Source of the DNA: Halothiobacillus sp.
GTDB lineage: Bacteria; Pseudomonadota; Gammaproteobacteria; Halothiobacillales; Halothiobacillaceae
Assembly (NCBI GenBank): GCA_016278265.1
Contig: JADQCE010000001.1
Location: forward strand, 434,001 to 498,000
Length of the DNA: 64,000 bases
Direction of reading: 5' to 3'
The notes beneath the pieces were generated by a model. That model worked only from the letters and a program-made list of their open reading frames with translations. It did no database searches and was not told where the DNA came from. Shown piece after piece: positions 17,891 through 24,826 of the stretch; the first letter of the stretch is position 1, and each line of letters begins with the position of its first letter. Made by a program: the position numbers and the translations under genes.

Positions 17891-18307
17891 CTAACCGCCG
17901 AGCCGACGGACGTGTTCCAGCTCTTCGTTGAAGAGGTGGGCGAAGAGGGCGCCAGTCTCGTCCGGCTGGAATCGCCGGAACCAGTTGGCCGCCTCCTCGT
18001 AGAATCGAACGGTCTCCCATTCCTTGGCCCGACCAAGCGCCAGGAGTTCCTCCGGGTCGCGACCGGGGCGGACCGGGTCGAGGGAGAGCGCCGGCGGGGC
18101 GAACCCCAACACCAGCATCTGCCGCGTGACGAGATCGGCGTGCCCCATTTCTTCGTCCGACAGGCCGTAAAGTTGTTCGGCCAGCGAGTGCTGGCCCCAG
18201 AGCGATGCCAACGAGGCACGGGTGGCATGCTGCTGGGCGGATTCCATTTCCAATTCGAGGGCTCGTCCAAGTAGCCCGATCACACGCGAATTCGATCGCA
18301 TGATCAT
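17891..18307 (-). CDS. Carboxysome-locus bacterioferritin-like protein
   Basis: The 138-residue helical protein of ferritin-like type shows LELEMESAQQHATRAS and EEMGHADLVTRQML, with Glu/His pairs at positions expected for a di-iron four-helix bundle, and a second Glu-rich helix FNEELEHVRRL. GAGGGG lies 7 nt before the ATG at 18307. This gene is regularly found after csoS1B in sulfur-oxidiser cso operons; its role (iron storage, redox protection or none in the shell) is unresolved. It is shorter than true bacterioferritin and lacks the haem Met motif as far as can be seen. Confidence 0.75.
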   Translation of the reverse strand: MIMRSNSRVIGLLGRALELEMESAQQHATRASLASLWGQHSLAEQLYGLSDEEMGHADLVTRQMLVLGFAPPALSLDPVRPGRDPEELLALGRAKEWETVRFYEEAANWFRRFQPDETGALFAHLFNEELEHVRRLGG

Positions 18308-18341
18308 GGTGAAACCCCTCAGAGCATAGGGTCAGCGGCGT

Positions 18342-18671
18342 TTACGCGTCCGTGGAGGGGACGCACCAGGAGGACTCGCAATGGGCGGCATCCTCCGGCA
18401 GGATCAACTCGACCTCACCATGCACGCGGGCAATGATGTGGGCCGCCACCAGGCCGTCGCCGACGCGCTCGCAGGCATCGGCGCCGGCACGAACGGCGGC
18501 GTTCACGGCACCGGTCTCACCGCGCACGAGAACGGTGACGTAACCGCCACCGACAAACGAGCGGCCGATCAGCCGCACGTCTGCGGACTTGGTCATCGCG
18601 TCCGCTGCCTCGATGGCAGGGACCAGACCGCGCGTTTCGATCATGCCCAGTGCAGTACCGGAATTAGCCAT
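18342..18671 (-). CDS. csoS1B: CsoS1B, BMC hexameric shell protein with C-terminal extension
   Basis: The 109-residue BMC-domain protein starts at 18671 (MANSGTALGMIETRGL...). It shares the BMC core with CsoS1A/C (ADVRLIGRSFVGGGYVTVLVRG in parts) but has diverged (MTKSADVRL, FVGGGY) and has a 12-residue C-terminal extension ending CVPSTDA. Hexamers tile the carboxysome facets and their central pores admit bicarbonate and sugar phosphates. It is the third of three tandem csoS1 genes and is set off from csoS1A by a 139-bp spacer with hairpins. Confidence 0.93.
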   Translation of the reverse strand: MANSGTALGMIETRGLVPAIEAADAMTKSADVRLIGRSFVGGGYVTVLVRGETGAVNAAVRAGADACERVGDGLVAAHIIARVHGEVELILPEDAAHCESSWCVPSTDA

Positions 18672-18760
18672 TTGATGAACCCTCGGGTCGGTCAATCCAA
18701 CAAGAGCCGTCAGCACTCATGTCTAAACGGCTCCTGATAAAAAATTGGGTTGGCAGACAG

Positions 18761-18783
18761 GGTCGTGCCACGAGGACACGACC
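18761..18783. repeat. Stem-loop in csoS1A-csoS1B spacer
   Basis: Perfect 7-bp arms GGTCGTG and CACGACC enclose a 9-nt loop. A T-run occurs about 20 nt further in the - direction, too far for a classical terminator. It is probably an mRNA processing or stability element lowering csoS1B expression (inference). Confidence 0.5.
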
Positions 18784-18810
18784 ACAGGAGCCTGCTCAAA
18801 TTACCCGGAA

Positions 18811-19107
18811 TTAGGCGTCCGGGGTTTTCGGCAGAATGTTCTCTACCTCGCCATGTACGCGAGCAATGATGTGGGCGGCTACCAGGCCGTCACCAACACG
18901 CTCACAGGCATCAGCGCCAGCGCGAACGGCAGCGTTGACTGCGCCGGTCTCACCACGGACCAGAACGGTCACGTAGCCACCGCCGACGAATTGACGACCG
19001 ATCAGGCGAACCTCGGCAGCCTTGGTCATGGCGTCAGCCGCTTCGATTGCCGGCACGAGGCCGCGCGTTTCAATCATTCCCAGTGCGATACCAGATACAT
19101 CAGCCAT
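18811..19107 (-). CDS. csoS1A: CsoS1A, BMC hexameric shell protein
   Basis: The 98-residue single BMC-domain protein (MADVSGIALGMIETRGLVPA...) starts at 19107. The pore loop region is FVGGGYVTVLVRGETG. The sequence differs from CsoS1C only at the extreme C-terminus (NILPKTPDA against NILPKAVEA) and one residue before. CsoS1A is normally the main facet protein of the shell. It is second in the csoS1 tandem. Confidence 0.95.
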   Translation of the reverse strand: MADVSGIALGMIETRGLVPAIEAADAMTKAAEVRLIGRQFVGGGYVTVLVRGETGAVNAAVRAGADACERVGDGLVAAHIIARVHGEVENILPKTPDA

Positions 19108-19137
19108 TTGAGTTACTCCCAAGCTTTAGTTAAATCA

Positions 19138-19160
19138 GTCGGCGACGTCAGGACGCCGAC
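19138..19160. repeat. Stem-loop in csoS1C-csoS1A spacer
   Basis: Perfect 7-bp arms GTCGGCG and CGCCGAC enclose a 9-nt loop (acgtcagga). It has the same stem and loop size as the hairpin at 18761-18783. There is no T-tract, so it is not a simple terminator. Confidence 0.5.
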
Positions 19161-19176
19161 ATTACGTAAATCCGCC

Positions 19177-19473
19177 TTAGGCTTCCACGGCTTTCGGCAG
19201 GATGTTTTCTACTTCGGAATGGACACGCGCGATGATGTGCGCAGCAACCAGACCATCACCAACGCGCTCACAGGCATCGGCGCCAGCGCGAACGGCAGCG
19301 TTGACCGCGCCGGTCTCACCACGGACCAGAACGGTCACGTAGCCACCGCCGACGAATTGACGACCGATCAGGCGAACCTCGGCAGCCTTGGTCATGGCGT
19401 CAGCCGCTTCGATTGCCGGCACGAGGCCGCGCGTTTCAATCATTCCCAGTGCGATACCGGATACATCAGCCAT
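19177..19473 (-). CDS. csoS1C: CsoS1C, BMC hexameric shell protein
   Basis: The 98-residue BMC protein is nearly identical to CsoS1A. It is the first csoS1 gene after the csoS4 pair, which is the position of csoS1C in Halothiobacillus-type loci. The name rests on that gene order. About 190 bp of the coding DNA differs from csoS1A at only about two positions, suggesting recent gene conversion. Confidence 0.95.
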   Translation of the reverse strand: MADVSGIALGMIETRGLVPAIEAADAMTKAAEVRLIGRQFVGGGYVTVLVRGETGAVNAAVRAGADACERVGDGLVAAHIIARVHSEVENILPKAVEA

Positions 19474-19518
19474 CTTGTCTCTCCTCTCGAACGACTTGTT
19501 TAAACAGAAAACCGAATG

Positions 19519-19767
19519 TCAGCAAGGATCCCAATGATCGATGATGCCGACTATTGTCAGATCCGTCTGGATCTCGGGATCCGGGAGCGCCAACCGGGCG
19601 GCAGAACCGCTGACGGTGACGACCCATTTACCCTCTGGTGCCCCGACCGGGTCGGCCGCGACGTTGAGGCTGCCGGATTGATCGACCAGCACCCTCATGG
19701 AAACGTGTTTCAACCCGGGAACGCGCCGCGTGGCCACAAGGTCGGAACGTACCTGCATGATCTCCAT
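19519..19767 (-). CDS. csoS4B: CsoS4B, pentameric vertex protein
   Basis: The 82-residue CcmL/EutN-family protein (MEIMQVRSDLVATRRVPGL..., ending TDLTIVGIIDHW) forms pentamers that cap the twelve vertices of the shell. The start is separated from the csoS4A stop by one base. It shares the family frame with CsoS4A but is divergent in the middle (SGSAARLALPDPEIQ). Confidence 0.92.
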   Translation of the reverse strand: MEIMQVRSDLVATRRVPGLKHVSMRVLVDQSGSLNVAADPVGAPEGKWVVTVSGSAARLALPDPEIQTDLTIVGIIDHWDPC

Positions 19768-19768
19768 G

Positions 19769-20020
19769 TCACTCAGCAGACCATTGGTCGATGATCCCGA
19801 CGATGGTCAGGTCGGACGGGTAGGACTTGCTACCAGCCGCTTCCCGAGCCGCCGAGGAGCCGACGCAGATCACCCAGTCACCCGGGATACAGCCGATCGC
19901 GTCCACGGCCACCTGCGGCGTGCCGCCCGGCTTGTCGGTGACGACCAGGAGCGGGCGGTGGCCCAACTCGCCGATCCGGTTGGTCGAGACCAAGGTCTTT
20001 TCGACCCGCATGATCTTCAT
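19769..20020 (-). CDS. csoS4A: CsoS4A, pentameric vertex protein
   Basis: The 83-residue CcmL/EutN-family protein starts MKIMRVEKTLVSTNRIGELG and shows GDWVICVGSSAAREAAG and the ending SDLTIVGIIDQW. Its start codon overlaps the csoSCA stop (ATGA at 20017-20020). Closing vertices is needed for a gas-tight shell. Confidence 0.94.
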   Translation of the reverse strand: MKIMRVEKTLVSTNRIGELGHRPLLVVTDKPGGTPQVAVDAIGCIPGDWVICVGSSAAREAAGSKSYPSDLTIVGIIDQWSAE

Positions 20021-21579
20021 GCCTGAGAAACCTCTTCAATTTCGCTGCCGGACAGGCGGTCCTGCACGGTCAGCTGGAAATACAGCATGTCCTGTTCATC
20101 CAGCTCCGAGTGACGCTCGCGGATCGCATCGCAGACCCGCCGCGCCCGGGCCACGGCCCGTTCGCGCCCACCCGGAACACGACCGTCGTAACGGAAGTGG
20201 ATGGCAATCGGGATGGGAAGTCCGTGGCTCACGTTGAGCTTGCGGAAAATCTTGATCCCGACGTCCAGGTCGTTCGTGTTTTCTTCCACCGTGTGGAGGT
20301 GCGCGAAATACGCCAGATTGCGCATCTGCACCTCCTCGAAGCCATCGCCGACGCTGATATAGCGCTCGGCATGGCCGATGATCTCGGCCGGGTAGCGCCC
20401 CTGATACCGCTCCGTCACGTAATCGATCTGTGACAGGTTGTTGATCAGCAGGCTGGCGACGAAGCGCCGCATGCCGTCATGCGGCTCGCCCCCGGTCGTA
20501 CGCCCCCAGTCATCGGTTTCGTTGACCGAGCGGATGGCATCGTAAATGGCCAGATGGGCCGCATCGCGCTCCAGGTTCAACGTCTCCTGGTACAGGTAGG
20601 CGTTGTCGATGTATCGGTGCACGCTGACATCGCCGTTGGCGTCGGGGATGTGGACGCGAATCGCGTCCGTGTCCGTGTCGACACCAACCAGCAGGATGTC
20701 CGTGCTGGCACCACAGCAGTAGGTGTTCTCCACTGCCTGGCGGAAGGCCTGCAGCCGATCCAGTGCGGCCTCGGCTGCCTTGCGCTCGTCGCTGCCATGC
20801 GCGGCGCAGCCTTCATGGTGAGGGTCCGAGGAGCTGCCGTGGTAGACCGCGATCTTCAGATAGCGGCTACCCTCGTCAGCCCGATTCGGTACGCCCTCGC
20901 GAAACCGGCGGAGTTCGACCTCGCTCCAGAGCCGAAGATCCTCTTCGACGTCGAACAGTGCGCCGGCATACGCCTTGCGATAAGTGAACGACCAGGGCGG
21001 TAGCCGAAAGATAAACGGCATCAGGCCCTTTAGCCGTCCGTCCGAGCAGGGACTTATATCGACCGCGTGAAAGCCGCAGTCGAGAAAGAAGCTGCTCGTG
21101 GACAGCGCGTCGTCCTTTTGGTCTTCCAGTTTGCGCCCGAACTGCTTGGTAGCAGCGTTGAGCGCCTCAAAGGTGGCACTTGCGAAAAGCCCCTTCAGGT
21201 CCGGACCTTCGATCCAGCTGTCGTTGACCAAGGCCTCGTCGAAGCCATGGCCCAGCCGGTTTTGGGCCAGATCCTGGATGCGGTCGCCCAGTTCCCCGTC
21301 ACGGGGCAGGGCGGCCACGTCCTTGAGAAACGGAACGATGCGATCGAACCGCTCCTTGACGGAGTCTTCGCAATACGCCAGTTGCCGATTGGCCTCGTGG
21401 TTGGTGAGCGGGTGACGACAACCGCGTTCCGGCAGCGAGGGGCAGGCCGGGTGCGCCGCCGGCTGGGGCGTGCCCGCCGGGCTGTGAAGCCCGCTGGGTG
21501 CACCCAGACCGAACGGCGCCCGACGCTGACCCAGTCGGGGCGCGCCCTGACTGCTGCGACGAAACGGCTGTTGAGTCAT
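20017..21579 (-). CDS. csoSCA: CsoSCA, carboxysomal beta-type carbonic anhydrase
   Basis: The 520-residue protein starts at 21579, where AGAGGG is 4-9 nt upstream; in-frame GTG 21600 and ATG 21591 are alternatives. The N-terminus is disordered and basic and probably binds Rubisco (RAPFGLGAPSG). The catalytic zinc site residues appear in FFLDCGFHAVDISPCSDGRL (Cys, Asp pair), VYHGSSSDPHH and NTYCCGAST. It converts bicarbonate to CO2 inside the shell. Length and motifs match csoS3/csoSCA of sulfur oxidisers. It follows csoS2 with a gap of about 20 bp. Confidence 0.95.
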   Translation of the reverse strand: MTQQPFRRSSQGAPRLGQRRAPFGLGAPSGLHSPAGTPQPAAHPACPSLPERGCRHPLTNHEANRQLAYCEDSVKERFDRIVPFLKDVAALPRDGELGDRIQDLAQNRLGHGFDEALVNDSWIEGPDLKGLFASATFEALNAATKQFGRKLEDQKDDALSTSSFFLDCGFHAVDISPCSDGRLKGLMPFIFRLPPWSFTYRKAYAGALFDVEEDLRLWSEVELRRFREGVPNRADEGSRYLKIAVYHGSSSDPHHEGCAAHGSDERKAAEAALDRLQAFRQAVENTYCCGASTDILLVGVDTDTDAIRVHIPDANGDVSVHRYIDNAYLYQETLNLERDAAHLAIYDAIRSVNETDDWGRTTGGEPHDGMRRFVASLLINNLSQIDYVTERYQGRYPAEIIGHAERYISVGDGFEEVQMRNLAYFAHLHTVEENTNDLDVGIKIFRKLNVSHGLPIPIAIHFRYDGRVPGGRERAVARARRVCDAIRERHSELDEQDMLYFQLTVQDRLSGSEIEEVSQA

Positions 21580-21600
21580 TTGCCCTCTCATGACAGCCAC

Positions 21601-24387
21601 TTAGCCTCGAGCACCACCGGAGTAGGTGATCGTCGAGCCGTTCATGTCGGTACCGCTGCTGCCGGTGATCTTGGATGCCGGAACATCCGGACGCGGCACT
21701 TCACGGTTGACCCAGGCATTGCGTACGGCACCACGAGCCTCACCACGCAGGGACGGGTTACGGCCCTGGGCCCACTGACCCTCGGTACCGGTCACCGAAC
21801 CATTGCGCGACCAGTCATCACCAGAGATGCGGCAGCGTTCACCACCTTCTCCCGTGACGCGCTCACGCATCTGCGTTTCAGGCGCACATTGCAGCGTGGC
21901 GTCAGCCGGAGCGGCAGCCGGGATCTCCGGTTGCGGCTCTGAGGCTGCCACCGGCTGCGCCGGCGCGTTCTGAGTCGGTGCCGGAGCAACCGGGGCAGGT
22001 GCGGGTGCCGGGGCTGCGGCCGGTGTCGGCGCAGGTGTCGGCATGATCGAACCCATCCGCGGATGCGAGGCGCTCGGCTCAGGGTGACGGAACTCCGGCG
22101 TACCCGTGATCAGTCCCATCGCCATGTTGCCGGGGCCCGTGATACGGCCACCACCCTGGTCAAAGGAACTGCCCGTGACGCGACCGCGAGCGGCGCGTGC
22201 CGGCGTGTTCACGCTGAAGTCCTCGGGGGCCGTGATCGGCTCCTGGGACGGGGCGTAAGCAGCCTGTGGCACGTACCGAGCACTCGGTTGGGTCCGCGCG
22301 GCCAGCGGATGGCTGGTCGGAGCGGCACAACCGGTGTGCAATGCGTTGGCGTAGGGCGTGCCACTGACGTAGTGGTCGTGACCGTACTCGTTGCCGGTTA
22401 CCTCCTCGGTCCAACCCATCGGCGTACCGCCAATGGACTGGCCTTCGCAGGTCATCGACGTCTCGACCTTCTCAGCGTGGGGTGCGGGCGAACCCGAGCA
22501 GTAGGCATCATAGTGTTCAGTGCCGTAATACTCGGTACCGGTGACGGGCATGCACCCCCCTTGCTCGTCACCGGACATCTTTGGGTGATGGTCGACGCGC
22601 TGACCAGTCAGTCCACGACCCGCGAGGGTGTGCATGGACTGAACCTTGTCGACGCCGCCACCGCAAAAACGCGGTTCGCTGTACTGAGAACCCGTGAGAC
22701 GCGAGCAAGAGCCTGGCTCGTTACCCGTCACGCGCTCGCTGCGGTCCACGAGATTACCCGTGATCCGCTCGCCGTGACGCGACTGGTCGACGCCGACCTT
22801 GTCGTAGCCCGGCTCGGGACGCGTGTCGCAGAACGACTCGTACTGCTCGAAGCTCAGGTACTGGGTACCGGAGACATTGCGGCAGGTGCCCGGCTCGTCA
22901 CCCGTGACATGGCTGGAGCGGCCAATGGCGGTGCCCGACACGGCGCGACCCGTGTAGGTGTGCGTTTCCGCCACCTTCTTCGGTGCCCCGTTGATGGTCA
23001 TCCGCGCTACGCCGGAATCCGCGTACTCGGACCCGGTGATCGACCGGTTTGCGCCGGTCTCCCCACCAGTGGCCCGGGCAGGACGGAACTCGTCGCTACC
23101 GGTCACACGCATCTGCTTCTCGGTCCGACCTTCCACGACCTTGTTGGCGTGGGTAGGACGGGCCTTGGTGCCGCAGAACGATTGCAGGTCTTCGCTGCTC
23201 AGGTACTCGGTACCGGTCACGGACTCGCAAGTTCCGCGCTCGTCACCGGTGACCTGGTTGGCTCGACCTACCGCGGTGCCGCTGACGCCGTGACCGCGGG
23301 CGGTCGTCGACGTGCGGACCTTCGGCGCGTTCGGCTGCGGGCGGGTGGAGCAGAACGATTCATACTGCTCGTTACCGACATACTCGGTACCGGAAATCAC
23401 CCGGCAGCTGCCGGATTCGTTACCCGAAACGCGACGGCTGCGCTCCACCTGGGTGCCCTTTACCTCACGGCCGGAAATCGTGTGACCGGTTTCCACCTTT
23501 TTTGGCGCGGACGCCTCGCTGGTGGCTTCCGGCTTGCGACGTCCGGTAGGACGGCAGGACGGGGCGCTGCCCCGGCCGTACTGGCACAGCATCTCGCGAT
23601 GGCGCATGGCCGCTTCGCGTCCACTGGCACTGGTGTCCAGATAACCCGGAACCTGGTAACCCACACGACCCGGACCGCCCTGCGAGGCCGGCTTGGCCGG
23701 CAACGCACGCTTGCCCTTGTTTGCCATCGCCTCACGGCGAGCCTGGCAAATCTGGCGCACGCGGTTGGCCTGGGGGCCAAGGCGGGCCGGACGCTTTTTG
23801 GCGACCGTGCAGAGCGACTCGAACGAAGCCTCATGCTCGACGGAGTCGGCCTGGGTGTCGTTGCTAGCCGGTGCCGGCTTCGACTGCGAGCGAACCTCGT
23901 CAGCGAAGGGCATCTGCTTGCGACCCGGGCCGCCCTGAGAGGCGGGCTTCGGCGGGAGTGCGCTCTTGCCGTACTTCGCCATGGCTTGGCGACGGGTACG
24001 GCAGACGGACCGCACCAGGTCCGCCTCGGAACCGTATTGACTCGGATCGGACTCGGCGAGCGAGCACATCTCGTCAACGGATTCGTCGGTGGACCCGGAT
24101 GCGTGGGATTGTGAGTTGGCAGCGCCGTTGCTGCCGGAATCCCGCGATGCCGCGGGGTTCTGACGAGCGGCCGACGCGGCCTTTTTCCAGGTCGAGGTGC
24201 TGGCGTTCTTGCCGTGTGCAGACAACTGGGCACGACGGGCGCGGGACAGTTCCTTGCCGGTCAGACCGGCGAGGCTGCCGCCACCCTGAGAAGCGGCCGC
24301 GGTGTTGCCACCACGGGAAAGCTCCTCGCGTCGGGCGCGAGCTGCTGCACGATTTCTGGTTGAGTTGTTTCCAGATTGTACAGGCAT
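21601..24387 (-). CDS. csoS2: CsoS2, alpha-carboxysome scaffold protein
   Basis: The 928-residue, largely disordered repeat protein starts at 24387; the longer frame to 24444 has no conserved residues. The N-terminal domain (to about residue 295) has four or five basic N-peptides of the RxxRRxxLxxxG type (for example RARREELSRGG, RARRAQLSAHG, RTRRQAMAKYG, QARREAMANKG) that bind Rubisco. The middle region has seven repeats, each starting K-V and containing VSG/VTG-x(n)-TGxEY motifs and paired cysteines. The C-terminal domain (about residue 740 to end) holds the shell-anchoring repeats. It links Rubisco to the shell and is essential for assembly. A dnaX-like slippery heptamer lies at the NTD/middle boundary, see separate entry. 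Confidence 0.95.
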   Translation of the reverse strand: MPVQSGNNSTRNRAAARARREELSRGGNTAAASQGGGSLAGLTGKELSRARRAQLSAHGKNASTSTWKKAASAARQNPAASRDSGSNGAANSQSHASGSTDESVDEMCSLAESDPSQYGSEADLVRSVCRTRRQAMAKYGKSALPPKPASQGGPGRKQMPFADEVRSQSKPAPASNDTQADSVEHEASFESLCTVAKKRPARLGPQANRVRQICQARREAMANKGKRALPAKPASQGGPGRVGYQVPGYLDTSASGREAAMRHREMLCQYGRGSAPSCRPTGRRKPEATSEASAPKKVETGHTISGREVKGTQVERSRRVSGNESGSCRVISGTEYVGNEQYESFCSTRPQPNAPKVRTSTTARGHGVSGTAVGRANQVTGDERGTCESVTGTEYLSSEDLQSFCGTKARPTHANKVVEGRTEKQMRVTGSDEFRPARATGGETGANRSITGSEYADSGVARMTINGAPKKVAETHTYTGRAVSGTAIGRSSHVTGDEPGTCRNVSGTQYLSFEQYESFCDTRPEPGYDKVGVDQSRHGERITGNLVDRSERVTGNEPGSCSRLTGSQYSEPRFCGGGVDKVQSMHTLAGRGLTGQRVDHHPKMSGDEQGGCMPVTGTEYYGTEHYDAYCSGSPAPHAEKVETSMTCEGQSIGGTPMGWTEEVTGNEYGHDHYVSGTPYANALHTGCAAPTSHPLAARTQPSARYVPQAAYAPSQEPITAPEDFSVNTPARAARGRVTGSSFDQGGGRITGPGNMAMGLITGTPEFRHPEPSASHPRMGSIMPTPAPTPAAAPAPAPAPVAPAPTQNAPAQPVAASEPQPEIPAAAPADATLQCAPETQMRERVTGEGGERCRISGDDWSRNGSVTGTEGQWAQGRNPSLRGEARGAVRNAWVNREVPRPDVPASKITGSSGTDMNGSTITYSGGARG
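23497..23503 (-). promoter_or_regulatory. Candidate -1 frameshift heptamer in csoS2
   Basis: In the csoS2 frame the codons at residues 295-297 read CCA AAA AAG, giving the canonical slippery heptamer A AAA AAG used in E. coli dnaX. A GAGG motif stands 10 nt upstream, as in dnaX. After a -1 slip translation would add GGNRSHDFRP and stop at TGA, giving an about 307-residue protein made only of the Rubisco-binding domain. A GGAAA/TTTCC stem downstream could stimulate slipping. CsoS2 is known to use programmed frameshifting in Halothiobacillus, but the site there is thought to give a longer short form. Confidence 0.45.
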
Positions 24388-24415
24388 GCCTGTTGTACCT
24401 CGTGTTGATGGTTGC

Positions 24416-24439
24416 GCTGCTCGCCCGAAGGCGGGCAGC
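24416..24439. repeat. UUCG-capped stem-loop between cbbS and csoS2
   Basis: On the - strand the spacer folds into GCTGC-C-CGCC, loop TTCG, GGCG-A-GCAGC: nine pairs with one mismatch, capped by a C(UUCG)G tetraloop, the most stable RNA tetraloop. There is no T-tract after it. It sits right after the cbbS stop and likely protects the 3' end of a processed cbbLS message or slows polymerase (inference). Confidence 0.65.
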
Positions 24440-24450
24440 CACATCGCTTA

Positions 24451-24783
24451 TCAGCCGGCGCGGTAAACCACGAAGGCGATACCCTGGCTCTGGGTGAAGT
24501 TGTCATACGCAACCAGGCGAACGTGATGGCCCGGGTACTTGCGGTGGCATTCTTCGATCTCGGACAACACGTTGTCGACGTTGTCTTCACCGAAGAACGG
24601 CAGTTTCCACATGTACCAGTAGTGGTTCATCATGTTTTGCGGCTCGACGTGCTCGACGCTCGGGCTCCAGCCCTGCGCGATGGCGTACTCGATCTGAGCG
24701 CGGATCTGGTCCGGGGTCATCGGCGGCAGGTAGGAGAAAGTCTCGAACTTGACCGTCGTCTTGTAGTCCTGCATTTGGTTCAT
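24451..24783 (-). CDS. cbbS: Rubisco small subunit, form IA
   Basis: The 110-residue protein contains [22 protein letters not shown] and [10 protein letters not shown], the standard RbcS core, ending [16 protein letters not shown]. The N-terminal stretch before the core is short, as in carboxysomal form IA. It caps the L8 core and contributes to the CsoS2 N-peptide binding site at the L2/S interface. It is 43 bp after cbbL and precedes the UUCG hairpin and csoS2. Confidence 0.97.
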   Translation of the reverse strand: MNQMQDYKTTVKFETFSYLPPMTPDQIRAQIEYAIAQGWSPSVEHVEPQNMMNHYWYMWKLPFFGEDNVDNVLSEIEECHRKYPGHHVRLVAYDNFTQSQGIAFVVYRAG

Positions 24784-24826
24784 GGTTTCTTACCTATGAG
24801 TCAGATTCTGGTTAAGAAGGCCTGGA

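Noticed and set aside
17863-18270. N-terminal extension of acRAF to 228 residues
   Set aside because: The extension is the out-of-frame reading of the bacterioferritin-like gene; acRAF is normally about 90 residues and has its own ribosome-binding site.
18811-19473. Long direct repeat considered as a CRISPR or mobile element
   Set aside because: It is the tandem csoS1A/csoS1C coding sequence; no CRISPR array is visible anywhere in the window.
22063-24114. 683-codon open frame antisense to csoS2
   Set aside because: Mirror frame of a repetitive GC-rich gene; repeats of the sense gene explain it, and the protein resembles nothing.
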